This document shows, in pieces, positions 62,101-64,000 of a stretch of 64,000 bases of DNA (position 1 is its first letter; every line of letters starts with the position of its first letter). Location: positions 1,144,587 to 1,208,586 of the forward strand of contig NC_049995.1 in the NCBI RefSeq assembly GCF_000003815.2, given 5' to 3'. Position numbers and translations under genes: made by a program. Source of the stretch: Branchiostoma floridae. Lineage: Eukaryota > Chordata > Leptocardii > Amphioxiformes > Branchiostomatidae. The notes under the pieces were generated by a model. That model had not been told where the DNA came from and did no database searches. It saw only the letters and a program-made list of their open reading frames with translations.

Positions 62101-63993
62101 TATGTACAAGCTTCTTAAACTTAATCATATTTCACAGGGATTGAAACTGGTTAAGTACGAGGGAGATAAAAGCGCTAGAAGTCTAGGAGACTCCAAACTG
62201 TTTCAGCCATACTTCATTTGCATTGAAGAAGACATGGACAAACAACAAACCTACATCAGATACGGCATCGGCTCAGATAATTCGGTAAGTAAACACAATT
62301 AGGTATCAAAAACTTTTGTCATTTTAAACAAACTATAGCGTCATAAGTTGCATAACTGCTCCCTACTGTATAAGATTATACAATACTATAATTATGTCTA
62401 ATATTTCCTTCGGCAGGAAAAGGGCTTGATCTACATGGTCTACACTGATGAGAGTAAACCAATAGGTATCCGATTCTACTCATTTGGAAGCGGGGAAAAT
62501 GACATAGAGATCATGGACGCGAGGATCATTGAGGGAAGCGCCACAGGAGAGATGGAATGTACAGGAGGAACTGTCATGGTGGATGGCAGATGTGTGGAAG
62601 ACTGTCACCCAGAATGTAACGGTGAGACTTTCTATGACTGTGGAGTAAGTCACCTTCGAAATTTCTTGAATATATTCCATAAAAATCTTATCAAGTATTT
62701 CATTTGCTAAAACTCTATCTTGCAATACAGGATGTATTCCGAAGTCTCCGGGATCAAAGCTGGACACCGAATGCCGTCTGTGTCAGCACTTTTCTATTCA
62801 CCAGGATGATGGAACTACCAAATGCGTTGGGGAATGTCCGGAAGGAATGAAAGCGGCTCCAAATGGCGCTACGTGCATATGTGAGGACCTTTCCATCCTA
62901 GACGACAATGACAAAATCCAATGCGTCACAGAGTGCCCAGACACCCATGAAGTGGGCGACGATGGCGTTACCTGCGAACACAAAGTTTTGCCTACAGGTA
63001 AAGTTCAACGGCGTGTCTGTGTGTTCCAAAATCCGTCGGATTTCCTACGATTTCTTACGGAGGCGGTACTTACCACTTTCGGATCCCAGAAGATTGCCCA
63101 CGTTTTGGCACGTAGACAGCACGTCTTTGCACGTACAGCGGGTTGTGCCCCTTAGCTTTTAAGTAAATAAAGCCAACTAGATGCAAAATTGCAAACACAA
63201 GGTAAATTTGCATACAGAAGGTTGGCCATACTGTGATTGTAGCCGTGCTATTTAATTGTTTTCTTTCTAGCTAGGACAGTCATATACAAGTGGAGGTCCG
63301 ACGATCGTTGTGGTCCAAGTTACACGACACCAAAAGCCAACCCTGGACAGTGTGACCCAGAAAGTTCTAAGCCCTGCTGTTCCCCATCGGGATACTGTGG
63401 GGATTCCGCCGCTCACTGCACCTGCCCAGGCTGTATTGACTATCGTAAGTGTTCCTTAAAAGCCCAGTATTTTTTTCTCTCAATCTTTTTGTTTGTTAAT
63501 GGCTTAAACACTAAAATGGTAAGTTTACTTCCCCATAAAGAGGCCTTCCTAGCCTTTGGTCACATTTCCAAACCGGGATGTTTTAATAAACAAAAAAAAT
63601 AACAGGTATACCTGGAAATATACACAAACCAATTTGACATTATGTGCATTTTGATGTCTTGTATATCATTCTTTTTGCTCCCGAAAACTGCCTGGACGGG
63701 CCCCGGTTGTGGAACTGTGACCTAAGCCTTAGGTTAATCTAGCATTATGTACACATGTTCTCCATTGTAATCCCCCTTATATCTATTAATATTATAATTT
63801 TATCTTATTCCTTTAATTCTTTGCATACCAGGGCCAAAGTGGAGGGAAGACTGGAAATGTGGCCCAGGCAACGCTGCACTAGGAGCGAATCCCGCCCAGT
63901 GTGACCCAACATCAGGCACGCCCTGCTGTTCCCCCGACGGATGGTGTGGGGCTAGCAACGATCACTGCCAGTGCTCAAGCTGTTGGGACTACC
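22800..63993 (+). CDS. MACPF pore-forming-type multidomain protein, 25 coding exons seen, 3' incomplete
   Basis: Twenty-five exons (listed separately) join in one open frame of 1174 codons plus one base; every junction has GT/AG borders and matching phase. The start ATG at 22800 follows a splice acceptor, and an in-frame TAG lies within that acceptor. Predicted order: N-terminal hydrophobic segment (residues about 5-24, signal anchor or uncleaved signal), stalk (43-200), MACPF domain (about 225-620) with signature YGTHY-x6-GG at about 421-433, unknown region (625-786), Methyltransf_FA-like domain (about 787-950), Cys-rich region (about 955-1062), two hevein-like modules (about 1075-1120 and 1130-1174). 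MACPF proteins oligomerise and insert beta-hairpins into membranes; perforin and complement C6-C9 are relatives. The lectin-like and chitin-binding-like modules suggest glycan targeting, which is inference. The gene continues beyond the window. Introns 2 and 19 are over 6 kb and packed with repeats, so missed small exons or two merged genes cannot be wholly excluded. Confidence 0.85.
23085..23125. repeat. (AT)n microsatellite
   Basis: About 18 uninterrupted AT/TA units. Confidence 0.9.
24060..25240 (-). repeat. Octamer-rich complex repeat, about 237-bp tandem units plus terminal block
   Basis: From 24060 to 24890 a unit of about 237 bases repeats about 3.6 times; TTATGCAAATTAGCTG occurs near 24312, 24548 and 24787. 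At least ten ATGCAAAT or ATTTGCAT octamers are present. The block to 25240 (GCCGCTAGGGGGCCC, CACCTACCAAATATC) is the reverse complement of the repeats at 59700-61070. It ends in an (AC)n tract at 25195-25230. Confidence 0.85.
25264..26185 (-). pseudogene. LINE reverse-transcriptase C-terminal fragment, minus strand
   Basis: The minus-strand frame 26255-25650 contains YADIVWAGLTKRDQKILESV and later YPLRNKTTGSQRTFVSRAFS and LWNSLPSSTRAASTISSFKN, typical of CR1/L2-type C termini. The 3' UTR runs to a (AAATC)n tail at 25270-25285. The catalytic core is missing (5' truncation). Confidence 0.85.
26186..26705 (+). pseudogene. LINE reverse-transcriptase C-terminal fragment, plus strand
   Basis: Starting right where the opposite-strand LINE ends, the + strand reads TKKDKNKLERVQNQAARFC, a stop at about 26303, then MSLEDRRKMSRLSMMYKM and VEWNLLSPSTVGASSLGSFK to a stop at 26587. 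A 3' UTR with an ATACAG tail ends near 26705. It is another LINE family, 5'-truncated and with an internal stop. Confidence 0.8.
27650..28130 (+). promoter_or_regulatory. Promoter-like motif cluster upstream of exon 2
   Basis: The stretch contains CCAGAATTCTGG (27655), a 14-base palindrome TGGTCACGTGACCA (27693-27706, E-box core), a TATATAAGG (27895), an NRF1-like TGCGCAGGCGCA (28013-28024), TGACGTC (28036) and CCAAT (28081). Together they resemble an internal promoter or enhancer about 300-700 bases upstream of exon 2. Function is inference. Confidence 0.3.
28388..28504 (+). CDS. Exon 2 (residues 43-81): charged helical stalk
   Basis: The acceptor CTGCTCCAG|GC and donor TTTAT|GTAAGT are strong, and the phase-1 start joins exon 1 to give Gly at the junction. 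The peptide is Ala-, Lys- and Glu-rich and probably helical, with a short hydrophobic stretch (FIGAIAKMAGDLL). No known domain was recognised. It is the only coding segment between two repeat-filled introns of 5.5 and 6.6 kb. Confidence 0.7.
28738..29902 (+). repeat. 70-bp minisatellite, about 16.6 copies (array 1)
   Basis: Units of exactly 70 bases (CAGTAAGGAATTCTTGAAAC, then TCTGGTATAATAAAGGG, ACCCCCACTATCCC) repeat nearly without change; rare variants are GTTATTC/GTAATTC, one CCCC deletion and one GGGATAGGAC. Low divergence indicates recent homogenisation. The reverse complement array lies at 33566-33962. Open frames across it are artefacts of the unit. Confidence 0.97.
30407..31506. mobile_element. 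CTGTAAA-end MITE (TTCGCGG family), interrupted
   Basis: The left part (30407-30480) with TTAAGTTCGCGGGG and the right part (31431-31506) with CCGCGAAAACCGTGAAC and GCATTTACAG are two halves of one small TIR element, split by the TTAA-flanked element at 30481-31426. An uninterrupted relative is at 60204-60394. Confidence 0.7.
30481..31426 (+). mobile_element. piggyBac-like non-autonomous element, copy 1 (946 bp)
   Basis: TTAA flanks both ends (30477-30480, 31427-31430). Terminal inverted repeats start CCCTATTCAGACCGGG and end CCCCGGTCTGAATAGGG. The TTAA target and CCC start are piggyBac hallmarks. The interior has GTTGCCATGGCAAC and several TGACGTCA words but no transposase, so mobility would need a helper. 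Confidence 0.85.
33566..33962 (-). repeat. 70-bp minisatellite, about 5.7 copies, inverted (array 2)
   Basis: The same unit as at 28738-29902 but on the opposite strand (GATAGTGGGGGTCTTATCCC). One unit has AGATGAGATAG and one GAATTACTT. The two arrays face each other across 3.66 kb. Confidence 0.97.
35111..35278 (+). CDS. Exon 3 (residues 82-137): Gln/Met-rich polar stalk
   Basis: The acceptor is ATGTTCAG|CG and the donor is TTTG|GTAAGT, entering and leaving in phase 1. The peptide is polar with many Gln, Met, Asp and Glu residues and a likely helical second half. No family was recognised. It starts a compact run of four exons separated by introns of only 355-441 bases. Confidence 0.75.
35659..35747 (+). 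CDS. Exon 4 (residues 138-167): Ala/Pro/Gly low-complexity linker
   Basis: The exon lies between TGCTACAG|CT and GAAG|GTATAA. It encodes a Lys/Ala/Pro/Gly-rich linker with an AAAAA-type run, as expected for an extended spacer holding the MACPF domain away from the membrane. It ends in phase 0. The ATCT-rich microsatellite immediately downstream belongs to the intron. Confidence 0.75.
35755..35795. repeat. ATCT-type microsatellite in intron 4
   Basis: About 35 bases of TATC/ATCT and TATA repeats begin within ten bases of the exon 4 donor. Confidence 0.8.
36189..36286 (+). CDS. Exon 5 (residues 168-199): acidic/amphipathic linker
   Basis: The exon is bordered by GTTTCCAG|GCTGAG and CCAAA|GTAAGT. 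It encodes a mixed acidic and Met/Pro/Lys-rich segment without recognised homology. The phase-2 end (AA) is completed by the first base of exon 6 to give Lys. Confidence 0.75.
36642..36792 (+). CDS. Exon 6 (residues 200-250): start of MACPF region
   Basis: The acceptor is CTGTTGCAG|AA and the donor TTTC|GTAAGA. After a charged lead the peptide becomes Gly/Cys/Pro-rich (GCFGTGYVPGDPC) and ends PPCF, which resembles the disulfide-containing N-terminal edge of invertebrate MACPF domains. Four Cys residues could pair with those in exon 7. Confidence 0.8.
36793..38250 (+). other. Intron 6
   Basis: A 1.46-kb intron whose middle is piggyBac-like copy 3; the rest has no recognised feature. Confidence 0.7.
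37185..37819 (+). mobile_element. piggyBac-like non-autonomous element, copy 3 (635 bp, decayed)
   Basis: TTAA at 37181-37184 precedes CCCTATTCAGAC; the right end CGTCTGAACAGGG is followed by TTAG. It is in the same orientation as copy 1, with internal deletions and more divergence. Confidence 0.75.
38251..38363 (+). CDS. Exon 7 (residues 251-287): MACPF first beta strands
   Basis: The exon follows TGTTTTCCAG and ends AAGAA|GTAAGT in phase 2. It contains the GVGFDGRGEYS motif and a following RRKTVIQRKC strand, a pattern familiar from the N-terminal part of invertebrate MACPF proteins. A basic KKK tail ends the exon. Confidence 0.85.
38364..41930 (+). other. Intron 7
   Basis: A 3.6-kb intron with a long foldback pair at 38895-39955. 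Beyond it, 40100-41930 is unique-looking AT-rich sequence without recognised exons. Confidence 0.7.
38895..39955. mobile_element. Long foldback element with about 265-bp inverted arms
   Basis: The left arm (about 38895-39160) and right arm (about 39690-39955) are imperfect reverse complements: for example TTTCACATCTACAGGTTTTG near 38906 against CAAAACCTGTAGATGTGAAA near 39934, and GAGCAACGTTTTGCCCCGAA against its complement near 39712. The 530-base spacer encodes nothing recognised. No target duplication was found. Confidence 0.7.
41931..42120 (+). CDS. Exon 8 (residues 288-351): MACPF, first transmembrane-hairpin region (CH1)
   Basis: Two acceptors lie seven bases apart: ACTATAG|CTTACAG|ATG. 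Only the first (exon start 41931) keeps phase; the second would bring TGA into frame right after the junction. The peptide includes the helix-like S/V/F-rich segment and GASFSGMGFQ, consistent with the CH1 cluster that unfolds into membrane hairpins in MACPF proteins. The donor is CCAG|GTGATG. Confidence 0.85.
42121..43628 (+). other. Intron 8
   Basis: A 1.5-kb intron of which 944 bases are piggyBac-like copy 2. Confidence 0.75.
42623..43566 (-). mobile_element. piggyBac-like non-autonomous element, copy 2 (944 bp)
   Basis: The left end CCCTATTCAGACAGGGGG is preceded by ATAA (decayed TTAA); the right end CCGGTCTGAATAGGG is followed by TTAA at 43567-43570. It is nearly full length and inverted relative to copy 1, with GTTGCCATGGCAAC and the TGACGTCA words conserved. 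Confidence 0.82.
43629..43711 (+). CDS. Exon 9 (residues 352-378): MACPF CH1 continuation
   Basis: The exon is bordered by TCTTTCCAG|GG and ATCAG|GTATGA. It has alternating small and polar residues (GSVNAAWGESSKSEK), typical of the amphipathic CH1 segment, then a strand leading to exon 10. It ends in phase 2, completed by G of exon 10 to give Arg. Confidence 0.85.
43740..45420 (+). pseudogene. RTE-like LINE relic in intron 9
   Basis: The + strand reads, across frameshifts, the reverse-transcriptase fingers (NRIQAAVNKPLRPNQNCFRP), the palm (IISIDLSKAFDSLH), a catalytic box DLDIADDISLLAEK near 44277, the thumb (EVRTALAWSSCHTLRKVW, KIKLKLSIATVESILLY), and a degraded C terminus near 45320-45390 (MASKLVLWEPTKE). 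It is interrupted by a piggyBac-like copy at about 44420-44927 and by several frame breaks. The endonuclease part is absent. Confidence 0.8.
44420..44927 (+). mobile_element. piggyBac-like element, copy 4 (decayed, nested in the LINE)
   Basis: Internal landmarks of the family are present in order: CCATCTTGAATTTTGAC, TTAGCATAATTTATG, GTTGCCATGGCAAC, TTGTTGCCAACAATG, and a C-rich right end with CAGTATGGATAGG in place of CGGTCTGAATAGGG. The left end was not clearly located. LINE sequence resumes after it. Confidence 0.6.
45505..45611 (+). CDS. Exon 10 (residues 379-414): MACPF core helix region
   Basis: The acceptor is AACCTTTAG|GT and the donor GCTAC|GTAAGT. The exon encodes the segment between CH1 and the signature (LTLSFLRDFLSLP), matching the helix that precedes the conserved YGTHY strand in the family. 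Confidence 0.85.
45748..45940 (+). CDS. Exon 11 (residues 415-478): MACPF signature and CH2 start
   Basis: The exon carries IIRYGTHYIKSAKFGG, an exact match to the MACPF signature Y-G-T-H-[FY]-x6-G-G. It is followed by a Ser/Ala-rich alternating stretch (SFSVSAQASYSGMFSAG) expected for the second membrane-inserting hairpin (CH2). Borders are CTATTGCAG|AG and AGCGC|GTAAGG, ending in phase 2. This exon is the strongest single evidence for the family. Confidence 0.93.
46188..46436 (+). CDS. Exon 12 (residues 479-561): MACPF CH2 end and core
   Basis: Two in-phase acceptors are possible: after 46187 (TTAAAG) or after 46208 (TCTTCCAG), differing by seven residues of a Ser-rich loop. The longer form is given. 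The peptide has THLVIEGG, the conserved end of CH2, and a helical WLKSVPTYPKP segment as in many perforin-like proteins. The donor is AAAAA|GTGAGT. Confidence 0.85.
46540..47000 (-). pseudogene. Penelope-like element fragment with GIY-YIG endonuclease
   Basis: The minus-strand frame 46968-46618 encodes YHIRCTGQNLRGPCTESYIG, ETARSLRTRFMEHKR and SQHIHVESPVH, matching the GIY-YIG nuclease region at the C terminus of Penelope-like retroelements, where SYIGET takes the YIG position. The reverse transcriptase is missing. It lies in intron 12, antisense to the host gene. Confidence 0.8.
47370..47462 (+). CDS. Exon 13 (residues 562-592): end of MACPF domain
   Basis: The exon is bordered by ATATCCACAG|C and AAACG|GTATAT. 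It encodes a short strand-rich segment with a potential N-glycosylation sequon (NKT). Phases 2 to 2 link exons 12 and 14 without a break. Confidence 0.75.
47760..47853 (+). CDS. Exon 14 (residues 593-624): end of MACPF / linker
   Basis: The acceptor is ATGTTTTAG|G and the donor GAGGAG|GTATGG. The peptide contains YCDD and a charged helix-like segment. It joins exon 13 through an Arg codon and ends in phase 0. Confidence 0.75.
47854..48717 (+). other. Intron 14
   Basis: No exon is supported. TTTATTTATCTATTCATTC near 48307, followed on the minus strand by 3'-UTR-like sequence, may be the tail of a minus-strand LINE, but no protein reading confirms it. Confidence 0.4.
48718..48855 (+). CDS. Exon 15 (residues 625-670): post-MACPF domain of unknown fold
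   Basis: The exon starts and ends in phase 0 (TTTACAG|GG; ATAAG|GTTTGG). The peptide is Gly-rich with one Cys and a LLMVKGGDAGVAHPSW motif, suggesting a beta-type globular module after the pore-forming domain. I do not recognise the family. Confidence 0.75.
48930..49903. mobile_element. TTAA-flanked TIR element (974 bp) in intron 15
   Basis: TTAA is duplicated at 48926-48929 and 49904-49907. The ends are TACCTCCACGAAATA and its imperfect complement TTTCCTGGAGGTA. The interior carries the CCCCCTAGCG block and ATTTGCAT-type octamers also found at 55665-57970 and 59700-61070. No transposase frame was seen. The TTAA target suggests piggyBac-type mobilisation, though its ends differ from the CCCTATTCAGACC family. 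Confidence 0.7.
50097..50176 (+). CDS. Exon 16 (residues 671-696): post-MACPF domain of unknown fold
   Basis: The exon is bordered by GAATTGCAG|AT and GGCAG|GTATTA. It encodes IFFDLQRDV and YVVYSEGR strands that continue the exon 15 module. It ends in phase 2. Confidence 0.7.
50903..50987 (+). CDS. Exon 17 (residues 697-725): Trp/His/Asn-rich strand
   Basis: The borders are TTTACGTAG|GT and AAAAG|GTGACT. The peptide has WNCHHPGK and a Gly/Asn/Asp-rich loop. One Cys here and one in exon 18 could form a disulfide. No known family was recognised. Confidence 0.7.
51838..52436. mobile_element. GC-rich MITE with TTA duplication, GGCGCTCTC-type interior
   Basis: TTA flanks both ends (51835-51837, 52437-52439). 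Termini are GGCCCCCTTTCCACTTGACG and the near complement of it at the right. The interior consists largely of variants of GGCGCTCTC, CCGCGCTCTC and ATGGCGACC, repeated in both orientations. The 3-base TTA suggests the PIF/Harbinger group. Open frames through it are composition artefacts. Confidence 0.78.
52790..53235 (+). other. CpG-rich unit with AATAAA, possible solo LTR or short transcript
   Basis: The segment is CpG-rich within AT-rich DNA and starts with GAAAATGGCGCCGCCGTG, then has no long frame with known homology; AATAAA lies at 53217. It could be a solo LTR or a captured promoter-exon inside the larger TIR element. Neither is proven. Confidence 0.25.
53800..54070 (+). pseudogene. Tx1/L1-like LINE C-terminal fragment
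   Basis: The + strand reads NWQRQYRGSLETAAFISTNF, then ETKLQCFLYWMIRHYHTTSN and, after a frame break near 53990, CDNEKRTIEHFFLYC and ETFWK. This matches the zinc-finger-like C-terminal region of Tx1-type LINEs (residues C, C, H, C spaced as in zf-RVT). Frame breaks and stops make it a relic. Confidence 0.65.
54464..54550 (+). CDS. Exon 18 (residues 726-754): beta-strand module
   Basis: This phase 0-0 exon lies between TTTTACAG|GT and TTAAG|GTACTG. It encodes CFGFVMTYHES and VDDVKVSIK strands, closing the post-MACPF module. The 3.5-kb intron before it contains a long-TIR transposon and a Tx1-like LINE relic. Confidence 0.7.
54717..54814 (+). CDS. Exon 19 (residues 755-786): linker to C-terminal modules
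   Basis: The exon follows CTCTTACAG|AT and ends AACAG|GTAAAA in phase 2. The peptide is partly helical (IFRYLDRILPNVVN). The next exon in phase is 6.9 kb downstream at 61713, the largest intron of the gene. Confidence 0.7.
56700..56729. repeat. 30-bp perfect palindrome
   Basis: GTAACAAACGTTACC is followed directly by its exact reverse complement, with no loop. The next outer pair (T and C) does not match, so the palindrome is exactly 30 bases. Confidence 0.97.
57415..57740 (-). pseudogene. LINE reverse-transcriptase C-terminal fragment
   Basis: The minus strand reads LQRETFRRAIAYRGPTIWNS then LPPDIRTAPTLAFFRDS, the C-terminal tail of a CR1/L2-type reverse transcriptase, related to the copy at 20320-20650. 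Only the last part and some 3' UTR remain. Confidence 0.75.
58276..59518. mobile_element. MITE with TTA duplication, GTGCCGCA-type interior (1243 bp)
   Basis: TTA is duplicated at 58273-58275 and 59519-59521. Ends are AGGCCCCCTCTCACTTGACG and the near complement. Interior near both ends is built from GTGCCGCAACA, GTGCCCCAACG and CTAGAGGTGCCGC words; the middle is AT-rich. Its terminal motif resembles that of the MITE at 51838. Confidence 0.78.
59759..60053 (+). pseudogene. RTE-like LINE 3' end insertion
   Basis: The + frame to 60040 reads LSQVIQERRLRFTGHTWRSK and then DEIISDVLLWTPKHGHASRG, EEWRKRVMAIRATSTPG, the conserved C terminus of RTE-type elements, and ends with a (GAT)n tail. GGATGGGGGTC before and GGGTGGGGGTC after look like the target duplication. 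It is 5'-truncated to under 300 bases. Confidence 0.85.
60204..60394. mobile_element. CTGTAAA-end MITE, intact small copy (191 bp)
   Basis: The ends are CTGTAAATGCATTTAAG and CTGCATTTACAG with internal TTCGCGGT and ACCGCGAA words. The empty form of the target is present at about 24978-25000 (reverse strand), confirming these limits to within one or two bases. Confidence 0.8.
61713..61920 (+). CDS. Exon 20 (residues 787-856): Methyltransf_FA-like domain, first half
   Basis: The acceptor is TTGGACGTAG|C and the donor CAAG|GTAACA; phase 2 in, 0 out. The peptide has KCLYFVAASKGDIFVVFS and TTWYHLQISF, matching the beta-sandwich pattern of farnesoic-acid-O-methyltransferase-like domains (Pfam Methyltransf_FA). 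In most animal proteins that fold is a binding module and not an enzyme. Confidence 0.8.
62138..62284 (+). CDS. Exon 21 (residues 857-905): Methyltransf_FA-like domain, middle
   Basis: This phase 0-0 exon lies between ATTTCACAG|GG and AATTCG|GTAAGT. It contains QPYFICIEE and TYIRYGIGSDNS, the family-typical strand with an R-Y-G-x-G core. One Cys is present. Confidence 0.8.
62417..62621 (+). CDS. Exon 22 (residues 906-973): Methyltransf_FA-like end plus Cys-rich start
   Basis: The borders are TTCGGCAG|GA and AACG|GTGAGA. The first half ends the domain (IGIRFYSFGSG, IMDARIIEG). The second half begins an EGF/furin-like Cys-rich module (CTGG, GRCVEDCHPEC). It ends in phase 1. Confidence 0.8.
62731..62997 (+). 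CDS. Exon 23 (residues 974-1062): Cys-rich EGF/furin-like region
   Basis: This phase 1-1 exon is bordered by CAATACAG|GA and TACAG|GTAAAG. It has about ten cysteines with C-x-x-C and ECP-x-G spacing typical of EGF-like and furin-like repeats in extracellular proteins. A dispersed repeat sits just after its donor. Confidence 0.8.
63020..63160 (-). repeat. Dispersed repeat, copy B (partner at 2010-2135)
   Basis: On the reverse strand it reads GGGGCACAACCCGCTGTACG, then TCTACGTGCCAAAACGTGGG, as in copy A. It lies in intron 23, starting within about 25 bases of the exon 23 donor. The reading of a reverse-strand frame through it is not a gene. Confidence 0.6.
63271..63444 (+). CDS. Exon 24 (residues 1063-1120): hevein-like chitin-binding module 1
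   Basis: This phase 1-1 exon lies between TTTCTAG|CT and TATC|GTAAGT. It carries eight cysteines in the order CGP, QCDP, PCCS, GYCG, HC, C, C, with an aromatic-Cys-Gly (YCG) as in type 1 chitin-binding domains. Chitin binding is inferred from family pattern. Confidence 0.82.
63832..63993 (+). CDS. Exon 25 (residues 1121-1174): hevein-like chitin-binding module 2; gene continues
   Basis: The exon starts after GCATACCAG and repeats the exon 24 pattern (KCGP, QCDP, PCCSPDGWCG, HC, C, C) with the same phase 1-1, so it is a tandem exon duplication. The donor GTACGTG is the last thing in the window, so further modules or the C terminus lie outside. Confidence 0.82.
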
Positions 63994-64000
63994 GTACGTG

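Overview
The window reads as nuclear DNA of an invertebrate chordate, most likely a lancelet (Branchiostoma). This is inferred from compact intron-rich exons of a MACPF protein with lectin-like and chitin-binding-like modules, and from a very diverse load of transposon relics (CR1/Jockey-like, RTE-like and Tx1-like LINEs, Penelope-like, DIRS-like, many TIR/MITE elements). No bacterial-style gene, rRNA, tRNA or CRISPR array was recognised. A 100-N assembly gap lies at 3237-3336.

One real protein-coding gene is supported. It is on the + strand and starts at 22800. I could place 25 coding exons with canonical GT/AG borders and matching phases through to 63993, where an open donor shows that it continues past the window. 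The 1174 codons seen encode, in order: an N-terminal membrane segment (about residues 5-24), a charged then Ala/Pro-rich stalk (exons 2-5), a MACPF pore-forming domain (exons 6-14, signature Y-G-T-H-Y-x6-G-G in exon 11), a region of unknown fold (exons 15-19), a farnesoic-acid-O-methyltransferase-like domain (exons 20-22), a cysteine-rich EGF/furin-like region (exons 22-23), and at least two tandem hevein-like 8-cysteine modules on phase 1-1 exons (24, 25). The arrangement suggests a membrane-tethered or secreted immune effector that recognises a glycan target and has a perforin-like module. A CCAAT-box-rich stretch ending in a good splice donor at 14534, and a splice acceptor at 22790 just before the start codon, suggest a promoter and 5' UTR exon about 8 kb upstream.

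Layout. 1-14.2 kb: no gene seen; a TAA-flanked MITE (4279-5319), a 55-bp minisatellite (6823-7310), a GC-rich TIR element (7731-8847), a LINE relic (9460-10620) and a foldback element (11516-12075). 14.3-22.8 kb: candidate promoter and 5' intron with diverged repeats, LINE 3' ends and a broken DIRS-like recombinase. 22.8-35.1 kb: exons 1-2 with two large introns holding octamer-rich tandem repeats, two head-to-head LINE 3' ends and an inverted pair of 70-bp minisatellite arrays. 35.1-54.8 kb: exons 3-19, with introns filled by piggyBac-like TTAA elements, an RTE-like LINE, a Penelope-like GIY-YIG fragment and a 2.4-kb long-TIR element. 54.8-61.7 kb: a 6.9-kb intron made almost wholly of nested repeats. 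61.7-64.0 kb: exons 20-25.

The exon chain rests on splice-site consensus, phase continuity and family resemblance read by eye; no transcript evidence or database search was available.
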